This document shows positions 1-9,448 of a stretch of DNA of 64,000 nucleotides, in pieces. The stretch spans positions 1 through 64,000 of the forward strand of contig CAILLK010000108.1 of NCBI GenBank assembly GCA_903835005.1. Direction: 5' to 3'. Position numbers and translations under genes: made by a program. The stretch is from an uncultured Bacteroidota bacterium (GTDB lineage: Bacteria > Bacteroidota > Bacteroidia > Chitinophagales > Chitinophagaceae). Under the pieces are notes generated by a model. The model was given only the letters and a program-made list of their open reading frames with translations. It ran no database searches and was not told the DNA's origin. The number at the start of each line of letters is the position of its first letter. The stretch's first letter is position 1.

Positions 1-56
1 AGAATGATACAGCAACATTTGATTACCGGATAATGAATTGCGATGTTGATTATTGA
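1..56 (+). CDS. 3' end of an unidentified gene (partial)
   Basis: From base 3 a frame reads through about 17 codons (ending CDVDY) to a TGA at 54-56. It is followed by an apparent terminator at 89-122. The rest of the gene lies outside the window and no family can be recognised from so short a tail. The pairing of a stop with a plus-strand terminator is the only reason to call it. Confidence 0.35.
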   Translation, partial: NDTATFDYRIMNCDVDY

Positions 57-88
57 TATTATCTGCTGCAATTTCAAATAAAACATTT

Positions 89-122
89 GCCCCTTTGCGA
101 TAAGCACGGGGGCTATTTTTTT
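89..122 (+). terminator. rho-independent terminator
   Basis: GCCCC (89-93) pairs with GGGGC (109-113) and is followed by TATTTTTTT. It suits a plus-strand gene ending at base 56. Its right arm overlaps the stop codon of the convergent GNAT gene. Confidence 0.5.
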
Positions 123-700
123 GGGTTGACCAGTCTTTCTTTTACTTCAGGCCATTCCGATTCAATAATACTAAACATCATGCTGTTGCGGAAATCACCG
201 TTAGACCTGATTCTTTCATTGCGCAGTGTACCTTCATAAGTCGCCCCAATACCCTTTATCGCTGCTGCACTCCGCTTATTGTTTTCGTCGGTTATCAGTT
301 GCACCCTTATGGTCTTCAGTACTTCAAAACAGTAGTTAAGCAACAGCATTTTGCATTCCCTGTTATGTCCGGTACGCCAGTATGCCGGGTCATACCAGGT
401 CCAGCCAATCTCCAGTTTCCTGAACTCAGGGAAAAAATTATAAAGCAGGGTACTGCCGATAATTTTACCCGTTGCTTTATCAGTAACAGTAAAAGGGTAA
501 ACCTCGCCATTCTGCCGTCTCAATATGGAACTCCTCAGGTGATTCAGCATCACCTCTTCATCATTGCCTTTTACCGAGAAAAACTCCCATATTTTATCTT
601 GTTTGGCTATTTCAAGTAAATCGCTGAAATGGGCATGATCCAGTGGTAATAATTTTACTTTTTGGCCTTCTAGTATTACAGGGTGTTGAATCCAAATCAT
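113..700 (-). CDS. GNAT family N-acetyltransferase (RimJ/RimL-like)
   Basis: The protein has the usual layout of RimJ/RimL-type GNATs: an N-terminal strand LEGQKVKLLPLD, the central GKIIGSTLLYNF strand, and then EIGWTWYDPAYWRTGHNRECK, which corresponds to the acetyl-CoA binding loop and helix. Such enzymes move an acetyl group from acetyl-CoA to an amine on a small molecule or protein N-terminus; the substrate cannot be read from sequence. I place the start at the ATG at 700 (MIWIQHPVILEG), giving about 195 residues, because the 16 residues of the longer frame before it look like non-coding leader. It is divergent from lpxK. Confidence 0.8.
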   Translation of the reverse strand: MIWIQHPVILEGQKVKLLPLDHAHFSDLLEIAKQDKIWEFFSVKGNDEEVMLNHLRSSILRRQNGEVYPFTVTDKATGKIIGSTLLYNFFPEFRKLEIGWTWYDPAYWRTGHNRECKMLLLNYCFEVLKTIRVQLITDENNKRSAAAIKGIGATYEGTLRNERIRSNGDFRNSMMFSIIESEWPEVKERLVNPKK

Positions 701-778
701 AGACCGCAATTTAAGCAATAACCCTATAGTTGCCACTAATTTTAACATTGGAATTTAATGCCGTTCTTTGCATTTCAA

Positions 779-1888
779 ATGGACTCAAAAAACTTACTCT
801 ATTACGCTTTTTCGGTGGTGCGGCTGCTGCTCTATCCTTTCGCATTAATTTATGGCGCGCTGGTATGGTTGCGCAACCGCATGTATGATGCTAAAATATT
901 CAGCTCTATCGAGTTCAGCGTGCCGGTTATTACTGTAGGCAATCTATCTACAGGAGGTACCGGTAAAACTCCCCATGTGGAATACCTGGTGCGGTTGATG
1001 GAGTACCGTTATCAGGCAGCTACAATGAGCAGAGGGTATAAACGTCACTCCCAGGGTTTTATTATAGCCGGCGAAGATTCAAATGCCTTGCGCATAGGCG
1101 ATGAACCGATGCAGTACCACCTCAAGTTTCCCGAACTGGTGGTGAGTGTGGCCGAGGAGCGCATTACCGGCATTCCGGCACTGTTGCAGCGCCGCCCCGA
1201 TATTGATGTCATTATTCTCGACGATGCCTACCAGCACCGCACCGTAAGGGCTGGTTTATCTGTCCTGATTACCGATTATTCCCGTCCTTTTTATAAGGAC
1301 CATATTCTGCCCTTCGGAAGCCTACGCGAGAGCCGGAACGCCTATAAAAGGGCCAATGTGATCATAGTATCCAAATGCCCTGCCAATCTTTCACTACAAC
1401 AGGCTAAAGAGATAGAATCAAAGATCAGTCCTCTGTCTGCTCAAAGGGTGTTTTTTACCGGCATCCGTTACGATACTCCGGTTGATTTCATTACAGAAGA
1501 ACCTGTGAGCCTTTCAAACAAAAACATAGTGCTGGTTTGCGGCATTGCCCGTCCCGAACCGATGGTAGACTACCTGAAAACCATTTCGGCTGAGGTGCAT
1601 ACCCTCACCTACAAAGATCACCATTACTTTGTATCTGCCGACCTGGAAGAAATAAAAGAAACTTACAACAACTGGAAAGAAACCAATAAAATCATCATTA
1701 CCACCGAAAAAGATGCAGCCCGCCTGCAGCTCCACTTCGATAAAATAAGAGAGTGGGGTATTCCTGTGGCTATATTGCCCATAACAGTATCCGTGCTATT
1801 CAATAAGGGTATAGAACTGAATACCCTGGTAATGGACTATGTGGAAAAAACCATTAGTGAGAATAATGAATCGCTGGCAGGTGGATAA
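779..1888 (+). CDS. lpxK: Tetraacyldisaccharide 4'-kinase LpxK
   Basis: LpxK phosphorylates the 4' position of the lipid A disaccharide precursor at the inner membrane, the sixth step of the Raetz pathway. The protein opens with a membrane-associated hydrophobic helix (roughly residues 8-32), followed by the Walker A motif in VGNLSTGGTGKTPHVEYL and the LpxK-typical stretches DAYQHR and LPFGSLRE. Length of about 369 residues is normal. I prefer the ATG at 779 (MDSKNLLYY) to the one at 758 because LpxK proteins normally begin just before the hydrophobic helix. It implies a Gram-negative host. No other lipid A genes are in the window. Confidence 0.93.
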   Translation: MDSKNLLYYAFSVVRLLLYPFALIYGALVWLRNRMYDAKIFSSIEFSVPVITVGNLSTGGTGKTPHVEYLVRLMEYRYQAATMSRGYKRHSQGFIIAGEDSNALRIGDEPMQYHLKFPELVVSVAEERITGIPALLQRRPDIDVIILDDAYQHRTVRAGLSVLITDYSRPFYKDHILPFGSLRESRNAYKRANVIIVSKCPANLSLQQAKEIESKISPLSAQRVFFTGIRYDTPVDFITEEPVSLSNKNIVLVCGIARPEPMVDYLKTISAEVHTLTYKDHHYFVSADLEEIKETYNNWKETNKIIITTEKDAARLQLHFDKIREWGIPVAILPITVSVLFNKGIELNTLVMDYVEKTISENNESLAGG

Positions 1889-2040
1889 TCTTTCAGATTA
1901 TTTATTGCATTTGGCCATAAAAAAACTGAGTGTAAAAAAGCATTGATATTTAAAGGTTTATTTATAATGGCTCTGAGATTAAGCGCCTTTAAATGGGAGG
2001 TGCCTTTTAAGCATTCTTCTGAAGTTTGCTTAGTTTTTTG

Positions 2041-2048
2041 TATTTTTG
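2041..2048 (+). promoter_or_regulatory. Bacteroidota -7 box upstream of MNT/HEPN pair
   Basis: TATTTTTG matches TAnnTTTG exactly and lies 42 nt before the ATG at 2091. It overlaps the start of the longer frame at 2046, so the shorter start is favoured. No clear -33 TTTG at normal spacing. Confidence 0.45.
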
Positions 2049-2090
2049 ATATTGATAATAAAATCCTGCTTGGTTCTGTCCAAACCTCAG

Positions 2091-2405
2091 ATGAATAAAA
2101 AAAACATCATAAAGCAAATAAAGGAAGTCATAGCAGCATTAGACAATACTGCTACAGCAATTTTATTCGGCTCCAGGGCCCGGGGTAATGAAAAGGAGGA
2201 TTCTGATTGGGACATTCTTATTTTACTCCCAAAAGAAAAGGTTACTTTAAAAGATGAACAATTGTTCCGGCACAAATTGTATGAACTGGAACTGAAGATT
2301 GAAATGCCAATTTCAGCTTTTGTATATCCTCTCCATGACTGGAACACTAAATTAAAGTATATGCCATTGCACAGAAATATTGATCGGGAGGGATTAATAC
2401 TTTGA
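2091..2405 (+). CDS. MNT-type nucleotidyltransferase (antitoxin of MNT/HEPN pair)
   Basis: The minimal nucleotidyltransferase signature is plain: LFGSRARGNEKEDSDWDILIL, i.e. GSxARG followed by SDxD with two metal-binding aspartates. In MntA/HepT systems this protein adds AMP units to a tyrosine of the HEPN toxin and so neutralises it. About 104 residues from the ATG at 2091 is normal for the family. The HEPN gene starts one base after the stop, so the two are almost certainly co-transcribed. Confidence 0.85.
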   Translation: MNKKNIIKQIKEVIAALDNTATAILFGSRARGNEKEDSDWDILILLPKEKVTLKDEQLFRHKLYELELKIEMPISAFVYPLHDWNTKLKYMPLHRNIDREGLIL

Positions 2406-2406
2406 T

Positions 2407-2736
2407 ATGAGTGATTACAGGCTGGATTATATCAATCACAGGTTATCAAAATCAGATAATGCTTTTGAGGATGCGGTTACACTTGCAGAAAAAGAAAGTT
2501 GGAATGGCTCAGTTAACCGGTTATATTATGCTTGTTATTATGCCGTTTCTGCTTTGTTACTGAAACATGATATCAATACACAAACTCATGCAGGTTGTAA
2601 AATGCAATTTGGGCTGCATTTCGTAAAAACCGGCAAAATAGCGCTTGAACAGGGCAAACTTTACTCAGACCTGATGGATTGGCGCCAGAAAGGAGATTAT
2701 GGAGATATGTTTGATTTTGAAAAGGAATCAGTTTAA
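2407..2736 (+). CDS. HEPN domain protein (toxin of MNT/HEPN pair), truncated by a premature stop
   Basis: The sequence SVNRLYYACYYAVSALLL followed by THAGCKMQFGLHFVKTG is typical of HEPN partners of MNT nucleotidyltransferases. These are helical proteins that are either RNases or nucleotidyltransferase-binding partners. The frame stops at a TAA (2734-2736) right after FDFEKESV. The same frame then continues PLFDQVNQLLEALKILVYQ to a TAG at 2794-2796, which is just how HEPN proteins of this kind usually end. The TAA therefore looks like a recent nonsense mutation, probably of a GAA or CAA codon, removing about 20 residues of the last helix. The pair may be inactive or weakened. Confidence 0.8.
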   Translation: MSDYRLDYINHRLSKSDNAFEDAVTLAEKESWNGSVNRLYYACYYAVSALLLKHDINTQTHAGCKMQFGLHFVKTGKIALEQGKLYSDLMDWRQKGDYGDMFDFEKESV

Positions 2737-3060
2737 CCACTTTTTGATCAGGTTAATCAATTATTGGAGGCCTTGAAAATATTAGTATATCAATAGTTTT
2801 AGCGATACATGCAGCACTATTTTAACCATTCTTTACCCCACTATTTCCCTAAAACATACGAACTTTATGTGAGGAATTGATAGGAATTTGATCAATCATA
2901 TTAAAAATAAAAACACCCTTATTTGCCCGCCTGATTTCCATCAGTTATCCACCGATTGTTAGTTTCTTTAGTTTTCTGTGGGGGGATGTTTTTCTAATTT
3001 AGCTGTCCCCCGTCGCAAATTCTGTTCCGAAATACTAACCTGATAAAATTGTTTTTATAG

Positions 3061-6000
3061 ATGACCACTACTACTAAAAAGGGCCTCTCCTTCAACCGCC
3101 AGTACACCCGCGAGGACGTAAGCCCATACGACATGTTTGAGTACGATTACCGTACTTCAGTGATCCGCAATCCCAATGGGGAAAAGGTGTTTGAGATGAC
3201 CAATGTAGAAGTGCCGAAACAATGGTCGCAGATAGCTACCGATATCCTGGCACAGAAGTATTTCCGCAAAGCCGGAGTGCCTCAGCCCGATGGCAGTATT
3301 GGCCGCGAAACATCTATAAAGCAGGTTGCTCACCGCCTGGCGCATTGCTGGCGCACCTGGGGAGAAGGCTATGGCTATTTTGCTTCAAAGAAAGATGCAC
3401 AGGTGTTCTATGATGAGCTGGTTTACAGCATCATGATGCAGAGCTGTGCGCCCAATTCGCCGCAATGGTTCAATACCGGCCTGCACAGCAGTTATGGTAT
3501 TGAGGGCAAGCCCCAGGGCCATTTCTATGTAGATGCGCATACCGGCAATCTTGAACGATCAAAGAATGCGTATGAGCGCCCTCAGCCTCATGCATGCTTT
3601 ATCCTCAGCGTAAGCGATGACCTGGTGAACGAAGGCGGCATTATGGACCTATGGGTACGTGAAGCGCGCATATTCAAATACGGATCGGGCGTAGGTACCA
3701 ACTATTCCAAAATAAGGGCCGAAGGCGAGAAGCTGAGCGGTGGCGGCACATCGAGCGGGCTTATGAGCTTCCTGCTCATTGGCGACCGTGCTGCCGGCGC
3801 TATTAAGAGCGGCGGAACTACCCGCCGTGCTGCCAAGATGGTATGCCTCGACCTCGACCACCCCGAAATTGAAAAATTCATTGACTGGAAAGTTGAAGAG
3901 GAAAAGAAAGTGGGCGCACTGATTGCAGCCGGTTATCCGTCCGACTACGAAGGCGAAGCTTACAAAACAGTGAGCGGGCAGAACTCCAATAACTCTGTGC
4001 GTGTGCCTAATTCGTTCTTCCATGCCCTCGATAATAATGAAGACTGGAAAATGACCGCCCGCAGCACCGGCAAGGTTATGAAGACGATACCTGCCAAAGA
4101 ACTGTGGGAGAAAATAGCTTATTCGGCATGGCGCTGCGCTGATCCGGGTACACAGTACGATACTACCATCAACGAATGGCACACATGCCCTGAGGGCGGA
4201 AGGATCAATGCATCTAACCCATGCAGTGAGTATATGTTCCTCGACAATACAGCATGCAACCTGGCTTCGCTCAATCTGCGCCGTTTCTTTGATGAAGAGA
4301 CCAGCAAATTTGATGTTCCCGGTTTTGAATATATGACCCGCCTCTGGACTGTTGTACTGGAAATATCAGTGCTTATGGCACAGTTCCCTTCGCCAGAGGT
4401 AGCTCAGTTGAGCTACGACTACCGCACGCTCGGTCTTGGCTATGCCAACCTTGGCTCCATGCTTATGGTGAGTGGGATAGCTTACGATAGTGAAGAGGCC
4501 AGGGCTATAGCAGGCTCAATAACAGCTATAATGAATGGTGTGGCGTACAGAACATCGGCTGAGATGGCTGCATCGCTGGGCACCTTCCCGCGCTACAACG
4601 AAAATAAAGAACATATGCTGCGCGTAATGCGCAATCACCGCGCGGCTGCCTACGATGCTGCTGATGCGTATGAAGGATTGGAAATTAAACCACTGGGCAT
4701 AAATGCTAAATACTGCCCTGATTACCTGCTTAAAGCCGCTACCCGCGCATGGGACGATGCAGTGCAGATGGGCGAGCAGCATGGCTACCGCAATGCTCAG
4801 GCTACTGTAATTGCCCCTACCGGCACCATAGGCCTGGTTATGGATTGTGATACTACAGGCGTAGAGCCCGATTTTGCCCTTGTTAAGTTTAAGAAACTGA
4901 GCGGTGGTGGTTATTTCAAGATCATTAACCAGAGCATACCCGCAGCGCTTAAGAAACTGGGTTACACTCCGGCGCAGCAGGATGCTATTGTGAAGTATGC
5001 CAAGGGGCACGGCACATTCAGCGGTGCGCCCTACATCAATCACCAGAGCCTGAGTGAGAAAGGATTTATTGCCGATGAACTGAAGAAACTCGATATATCG
5101 GTAGAAAGCGCTTTCGAGATCGGATTTGTATTCAATGTATATAACCTGGGCGAGGAGTGCCTCAAGCGTCTTGGCTACACACCGGAGCAGTATTTTGCAC
5201 CCGACTTTAATCTGCTTGAATCACTGGGCTTCTCAGATGCCGAGATAGATGCGGCCAATGATTATGCCTGCGGAACAATGACCGTAGAAGGTGCGCCGCA
5301 CCTGAAAGCAGAGCACCTCACGGTGTTCGATTGTGCCAACAAATGCGGCAAGAAAGGCGAGCGGTTCATTCATGCCCATGGCCACATACGCATGATGGCA
5401 GCAGTGCAGCCTTTCATTAGCGGCGCTATCAGCAAGACCATCAATCTGCCCAACGAAGCTAATAAAGAAGAAATAAAGGACTGTTACTACCTGAGCTGGC
5501 AGCTGGGCCTTAAAGCATGCGCCCTGTATCGCGATGGCAGCAAACTGAGCCAGCCGCTGAGCAACAAAAGCGATAAGAAGGAAAAGAAAGAAACCAAGGA
5601 AGAAGCAGTGGCAGAAACGCCGGAAGTGAGCCAGATTATTGATATGAGCCAGCTTACCGTAAATGAACTGCTGGAAGAAATGAACCGCCGCGTGCAGGCC
5701 AGCACAGATACGCAACTGAAACGCGAACTGAGCCGCATAGTAGAGCGCAAGCAGCTACCCGCCAAGCGCCGTGGTTATACCATAAAAGGCAAGGTAGGCG
5801 GCCAGGCCATCTTCCTGCGCACAGGCGAGTATGGCGATGGCACGCTGGGTGAGATATTCATAGATATGGCCAAGGAAGGAGCCACCATGAGGAGCCTGCT
5901 CAACAGTTTTGCGATAGCCATTTCGGTGGGCCTGCAGTATGGTGTGCCGCTGGAGGAATATGTAGATAAGTTTGCCTTCAGCCGCTTTGAGCCGGCGGGC

Positions 6001-6387
6001 ATTGTAGAGCACCCGAACATCAAGAATGCCACCTCCGTGCTCGATTATATCTTCCGCCTGCTGGCATACGAATACCTGGACCGCGATGACCTGGTGCATG
6101 TGCCCGACCCGACCCGCCGCACCCACCAGCAGGAAATAGACGCCCTGCAGCACGAACTGAGCCAGGTGCGCGTAACCGCCCCTCAGTCTCAGCCCGCAGC
6201 CAAGGCCAAGGTAACCAGCATAGCACCCACCCCTGTCGGAGCAAGTGCAGCCAGCACCCTGGAACTGAAAAAGCTAATGGGCACCAGCGCCGATGCCCCT
6301 GCCTGCCGCAACTGCGGAAACATAACCATGCGCAACGGCACCTGCTATATGTGCCCGAATTGCGGGACCACTACTGGGTGTAGTTAA
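3061..6387 (+). CDS. nrdJ: Vitamin B12-dependent (class II) ribonucleotide reductase
   Basis: The 1108-residue protein is a class II RNR, which uses adenosylcobalamin to make dNTPs from NTP/NDP in the cytoplasm with or without oxygen. Visible landmarks are [10 protein letters not shown] near the N-terminus, the active-site [18 protein letters not shown], and the phosphate-binding [17 protein letters not shown]-terminal Cys-rich tail (CRNCGN followed by CYMCPNCG) matches the zinc-ribbon tail of the long NrdJ family. A low-complexity Lys/Glu linker near residue 840 separates the catalytic barrel from the TSCPD-type C-terminal domain. I do not see cobalamin riboswitch boxes upstream; a near-consensus DnaA box TTATCCACC lies at 2945-2953. 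It is followed by a terminator. Confidence 0.95.
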   Translation: MTTTTKKGLSFNRQYTREDVSPYDMFEYDYRTSVIRNPNGEKVFEMTNVEVPKQWSQIATDILAQKYFRKAGVPQPDGSIGRETSIKQVAHRLAHCWRTWGEGYGYFASKKDAQVFYDELVYSIMMQSCAPNSPQWFNTGLHSSYGIEGKPQGHFYVDAHTGNLERSKNAYERPQPHACFILSVSDDLVNEGGIMDLWVREARIFKYGSGVGTNYSKIRAEGEKLSGGGTSSGLMSFLLIGDRAAGAIKSGGTTRRAAKMVCLDLDHPEIEKFIDWKVEEEKKVGALIAAGYPSDYEGEAYKTVSGQNSNNSVRVPNSFFHALDNNEDWKMTARSTGKVMKTIPAKELWEKIAYSAWRCADPGTQYDTTINEWHTCPEGGRINASNPCSEYMFLDNTACNLASLNLRRFFDEETSKFDVPGFEYMTRLWTVVLEISVLMAQFPSPEVAQLSYDYRTLGLGYANLGSMLMVSGIAYDSEEARAIAGSITAIMNGVAYRTSAEMAASLGTFPRYNENKEHMLRVMRNHRAAAYDAADAYEGLEIKPLGINAKYCPDYLLKAATRAWDDAVQMGEQHGYRNAQATVIAPTGTIGLVMDCDTTGVEPDFALVKFKKLSGGGYFKIINQSIPAALKKLGYTPAQQDAIVKYAKGHGTFSGAPYINHQSLSEKGFIADELKKLDISVESAFEIGFVFNVYNLGEECLKRLGYTPEQYFAPDFNLLESLGFSDAEIDAANDYACGTMTVEGAPHLKAEHLTVFDCANKCGKKGERFIHAHGHIRMMAAVQPFISGAISKTINLPNEANKEEIKDCYYLSWQLGLKACALYRDGSKLSQPLSNKSDKKEKKETKEEAVAETPEVSQIIDMSQLTVNELLEEMNRRVQASTDTQLKRELSRIVERKQLPAKRRGYTIKGKVGGQAIFLRTGEYGDGTLGEIFIDMAKEGATMRSLLNSFAIAISVGLQYGVPLEEYVDKFAFSRFEPAGIVEHPNIKNATSVLDYIFRLLAYEYLDRDDLVHVPDPTRRTHQQEIDALQHELSQVRVTAPQSQPAAKAKVTSIAPTPVGASAASTLELKKLMGTSADAPACRNCGNITMRNGTCYMCPNCGTTTGCS

Positions 6388-6415
6388 TTAAGTTTGATAA
6401 ATTTGTTAGAGATAG

Positions 6416-6441
6416 AGCCATCGGGAAACCGGTGGCTTTTT
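6416..6441 (+). terminator. rho-independent terminator after nrdJ
   Basis: AGCCATCGG (6416-6424), loop GAAA, CCGGTGGCT (6429-6437), then a T run. One G-T wobble in the stem. It ends the nrdJ transcript. Confidence 0.85.
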
Positions 6442-6524
6442 CATTTCTATTGAATAAAACTAATATGCTTTGATGTCTCATTAAAATATGTCTAAATTCA
6501 TCACCAAATATAAATCACCATTTG

Positions 6525-6532
6525 TATCTTTG
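6525..6532 (+). promoter_or_regulatory. -7 box for the nuclease-like gene
   Basis: TATCTTTG matches TAnnTTTG and ends 6 nt before the ATG at 6539. This favours 6539 over the upstream ATG at 6488 as the true start and implies a leaderless or near-leaderless mRNA. Confidence 0.55.
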
Positions 6533-6538
6533 AACATT

Positions 6539-6841
6539 ATGAATGATGATCATAAAGTATACGAGCAATATAAACAACTTAGGAATAGAATAAGAAGTAC
6601 CAGCATTGAAGACAATATGTACGTTATTTGGGCATATTCACAAAATTTACTTTTAGATAATCCAATTCCACCTGATATCGAAGTGCATCAAGACTATTTG
6701 GCAAAAAATTTTGTGCAAAAAGGTCTTTATCCATGGGATTTAGAAATATTAGCAAAAGAAACTATCTTGAATGCGGCTAATTCACAATATTCCTATAACA
6801 GACATGAATCATTTAAAAAATTGCTTTTTTTGCTAAAGTAA
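6539..6841 (+). CDS. N-terminal part of a frame-disrupted PD-(D/E)XK nuclease-like protein
   Basis: The frame encodes about 100 residues beginning MNDDHKVYEQYKQL and breaks off in a T7 run (6825-6831) with FKKLLFLLK and a TAA. The next frame continues without a gap: adding one T gives FKKLLFFAKVINLLRALDN and joins it to the downstream reading frame. The fragment on its own shows no family I recognise. Base composition is markedly more AT-rich than nrdJ next door, which suggests horizontal acquisition. An alternative start is the ATG at 6488, but a TAnnTTTG box lies inside that extension. Confidence 0.6.
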   Translation: MNDDHKVYEQYKQLRNRIRSTSIEDNMYVIWAYSQNLLLDNPIPPDIEVHQDYLAKNFVQKGLYPWDLEILAKETILNAANSQYSYNRHESFKKLLFLLK

Positions 6842-6849
6842 TCAATCTC

Positions 6850-8073
6850 TTGCGTGCATTAGATAATACAATTTCAAGTGAACATATAAATAATAATAAT
6901 ATTCTTATTGAGATGTCAAGAATTGCTTACAGGCAATTTCCTTGGCAAAAATTAGATTTTAGCACTTATTTAATTCGTTTTTATAAAATATTTAGTAATT
7001 ACAATATCAATCAGATAATTTATCTAACAACTGGACTAACAACAAAAGAAATATTAAGAATCGGGATGTTATTATATAGCTTTTATCTAAAACATCCTGC
7101 AATTACTTTACCAATTGACTTTGGGGTGCCTGAATTTTCTAAAGATCGTATAGATAAATTTTTGGTAAGGTTTGCTGCAAATTTATCTGATTTAAAAACC
7201 AAGGTGGAAAGCGAACAAAATATAAATGATCAGTTTCTTTATTGTGGAGTTGCTGTGCGTTATTACCCTTTAATAATAATGCAATATCAAGGTAGGCAAT
7301 GCCTGGTATGTCCACTACCAACTCTATTCTTTTGGAGAATTACATCTGGATTATTTTATGAAATTTTTGAACATAAAGAATTTGGAACGCATTTTGGAAA
7401 AGCCTTTGAAAATTACATAGGAAATGTTTTTGAAAAGGTACTTACTAATTCATCCCTACGTTCAATAAAAGAAGCTAAGTATAAAGTGGGTAAGGATGAA
7501 AAAGATACTACAGATTGGATATTATGTGATTCAAGTGCAGGGATATTCATTGAGTGTAAAACTAAAAAGATGCGAAATGCTTCAAAAACCCGAATTAACG
7601 ATATCGGGATTGTTTCTGAAGACCATAATATCTTAGCAAATGCAATTGTCCAATGTTATAGAACGATAGCTGATTACAACGAAAATTTATATCCAAATTT
7701 AGTGTATGATCCGAAACTAACTATTTATCCGCTTATTCTTACGGTCGAAGATTGGTACATTTTTAATCCTCAGTATGAAAATTTGCTTCGTCAAAAAATC
7801 CTTGAAGGACTGAGGAAAAAGAAATTACCTGAAAATTTTATTAGCCTCATGCCATATTCTTTTTGTCCAGTAGACGAGTTTGAGATTATGATTCAAGTAA
7901 TTGCAAAAGTGGGAATTAAAAACTTTTTCGAACCAAAGGTACGAGATCAAGAAAAGAACGGTTATGCTTTTAGTACTTATTACTATGAGCGCTTCCCTGA
8001 AGAAAGTAAGATGGCAACATCGAATATTTTTGACGATGAATACAAAACTCTATTTGGAATACCAAATATTTGA
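6850..8073 (+). CDS. C-terminal part of the same protein, with a PD-(D/E)XK nuclease-like core
   Basis: There is no ATG at the head of this frame (TTG at 6850, first ATG at 6913), as expected for the downstream half of a frameshifted gene. Near residue 187 is GKAFENYI, a GxxFE-type helix, followed by D222 in DTTDWIL and E235-x-K237 in IFIECKTKK. Together these make the E...D...ExK pattern of the PD-(D/E)XK nuclease fold. Neither a methylase nor a helicase is adjacent, so it is not an obvious restriction enzyme. The full protein would be about 510 residues. The family is unnamed as far as I can tell, and a defence role is only inferred from the fold and the accessory context. Confidence 0.6.
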   Translation: MRALDNTISSEHINNNNILIEMSRIAYRQFPWQKLDFSTYLIRFYKIFSNYNINQIIYLTTGLTTKEILRIGMLLYSFYLKHPAITLPIDFGVPEFSKDRIDKFLVRFAANLSDLKTKVESEQNINDQFLYCGVAVRYYPLIIMQYQGRQCLVCPLPTLFFWRITSGLFYEIFEHKEFGTHFGKAFENYIGNVFEKVLTNSSLRSIKEAKYKVGKDEKDTTDWILCDSSAGIFIECKTKKMRNASKTRINDIGIVSEDHNILANAIVQCYRTIADYNENLYPNLVYDPKLTIYPLILTVEDWYIFNPQYENLLRQKILEGLRKKKLPENFISLMPYSFCPVDEFEIMIQVIAKVGIKNFFEPKVRDQEKNGYAFSTYYYERFPEESKMATSNIFDDEYKTLFGIPNI

Positions 8074-8237
8074 AAGTTAATTTCCCTATTTGGGTTACTT
8101 TATTGGGATTCTTTCTGATTTCTTATTTGAGAATTCAGGTTTTTATTAGCCCATAAATGGGAGAGGATTATTTGTGTTTGGGTTTCTTGTGACATCGTGG
8201 TGTTTTGAGTGAAATAAAGGTATAAAAAAATATTGCT

Positions 8238-8245
8238 TAAATTTG
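8238..8245 (+). promoter_or_regulatory. -7 box for the VapBC-like module
   Basis: TAAATTTG matches TAnnTTTG and ends 4 nt before the ATG at 8250, implying leaderless transcription of the antitoxin gene. Confidence 0.5.
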
Positions 8246-8249
8246 TAAA

Positions 8250-8495
8250 ATGGTACAAACAATTGTAACACCTCAAAAGACGAATCTGGATCTAAGTGTT
8301 CTGCTTCCAGACAATTATGTAGGTAAGCAGGTGCATGTGCTTTTCTATACCGATGATGAAATGAGCAATACAAAAGCATCTGTAGGGCCTAAGAAAAAAC
8401 CATCTGATTATTTTGGTACTTTAAGTCTTGAAGAAGGCGAAAAATTGCAACAATATATTATCGAAAGCCGGAACGAATGGGAAAGAGATATTTGA
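8250..8495 (+). CDS. Antitoxin-like protein of a PIN-domain module
   Basis: This 81-residue acidic protein (VTPQKTNLDLSVLLPDNYVGKQVHVLFYTDDE, then a Ser/Lys linker and a helical tail SLEEGEKLQQYIIESRNEWERDI) has the layout of the small antitoxins that precede PIN toxins in Bacteroidota: an N-terminal strand-rich DNA-binding or dimerisation part and a C-terminal toxin-binding helix. I see no named DNA-binding motif. Its last 19 bases overlap the PIN gene, so translation is coupled. Confidence 0.7.
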   Translation: MVQTIVTPQKTNLDLSVLLPDNYVGKQVHVLFYTDDEMSNTKASVGPKKKPSDYFGTLSLEEGEKLQQYIIESRNEWERDI

Positions 8496-8878
8496 TTGAT
8501 ACGAATTCGCTCGTAGATGCCCAAACTAAAAAACTCCCTGCAAGTGGTATGGCTTTTATGTCGCAAGTTACCAATGATGATTTTACTATTTCCTTTATAA
8601 GCTATATCGAATATTTAGGTTATAAATATGCTACTGAATCAATGGAGGAGTTTATTGCTCTTGCAGATGTAATAGAGGTAAATAAAGCCATTATTGATGC
8701 TACTATCAAGGTGCGTAAAATACATACAATTAAACTCCCCGATGCTATCATTGCTGCCACTGCAATAGTTTATAAACGGATTTTAATAACCAGAAATATT
8801 GCCGATTTCTCGAACATCAAAGGATTGAAGGTGATAAACCCCTGGAAATTGCAAGATACTAAATTTACCATGGAATAA
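8477..8878 (+). CDS. PIN domain ribonuclease toxin (VapC-like)
   Basis: All four acidic positions of the PIN fold can be placed: D8 in YLIDTNSL, E45 in SYIEYLGY, D89 in KLPDAIIAATA and D110 in RNIADF. PIN toxins are Mg-dependent RNases that cut tRNA or rRNA when free of antitoxin. The length of 133 residues is normal and the catalytic set is intact, so this toxin should be active. The gene overlaps its antitoxin. A decayed HigA-like gene follows immediately. Confidence 0.85.
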   Translation: MGKRYLIDTNSLVDAQTKKLPASGMAFMSQVTNDDFTISFISYIEYLGYKYATESMEEFIALADVIEVNKAIIDATIKVRKIHTIKLPDAIIAATAIVYKRILITRNIADFSNIKGLKVINPWKLQDTKFTME

Positions 8879-8889
8879 TCAGATATTTT

Positions 8890-9333
8890 ATGAACTCCAA
8901 GTTGTTTTCCGATATCCAATACCTCAGATGAATATGAACTTGCTATGCAGGAAATTGAAAAGTTAATGAATAGGATGAGCAAAGCCTGACAAAAGAAGAA
9001 CAGGAAAAACTGAAACACCTCGCAATCTTAGCATGGAACTATGAAGACTGACAGGGCTGGACACCCATCCCCCGCAGCCCTGAATTAGCTATAGAAAACG
9101 ACCTCGAAAAAATAGCAGCCGTCCTAGGCTTTGAACCGGATTTAATCGGGCTGGTGGAGTTTAAAATGTACCAACTAAAAATGAACCAGAATGGTCTTGC
9201 AGAAATACTCAAAATGCCCGCCAGCAAAATCTCTCAGATACTCAATAAAAAGCGGGAACCGGATGTTCCTTTCCTGAAGGGGATACATGAAAAACTGGGA
9301 ATAGATGGGAACTATATACTGGAGACAATATAG
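8890..9333 (+). pseudogene. Decayed HigA-like HTH antitoxin
   Basis: Joining frames reconstructs a HigA-type antitoxin: SDEYELAMQEIEKLM, then LTKEEQEKLKHLAILAWNYED, then an XRE-type helix-turn-helix with LAEILKMPASKISQILNKK and the end GIDGNYILETI. At least two frameshifts are visible: one near 8902-8910 and one at 8984-8989, where GCCTGAC looks like a one-base loss from GCCCTGAC. An in-frame TGA also follows WNYED, near 9050. No HigB toxin is adjacent. The C-terminal 40 codons are repeated in a second relic at 10056-10190. Confidence 0.8.
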
Positions 9334-9422
9334 GAATATTGGTTATTACCAAGGTCGAATATCTGACGAGGGGTTCATTCCTTTTATCATTTAATACAAC
9401 TCATTAAATCTGTTTTTTTCTT

Positions 9423-9430
9423 TAACTTTG
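9423..9430 (+). promoter_or_regulatory. -7 box for the ParE-like module
   Basis: TAACTTTG matches TAnnTTTG, 18 nt before the ATG at 9449. It overlaps the TTG of the longer frame at 9428, so the ATG at 9449 is the better start. Confidence 0.5.
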
Positions 9431-9448
9431 TCCTTTAAGCCAACTGTC

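Noticed and set aside
2797-3060. Cobalamin riboswitch before nrdJ
   Set aside because: Expected for a B12-dependent enzyme, but I could not find the conserved B12-box or core helices in these 264 bases.
6850-8073. Restriction-modification system
   Set aside because: The nuclease-like core is present, but no methyltransferase or specificity gene is near, so I do not call it restriction.
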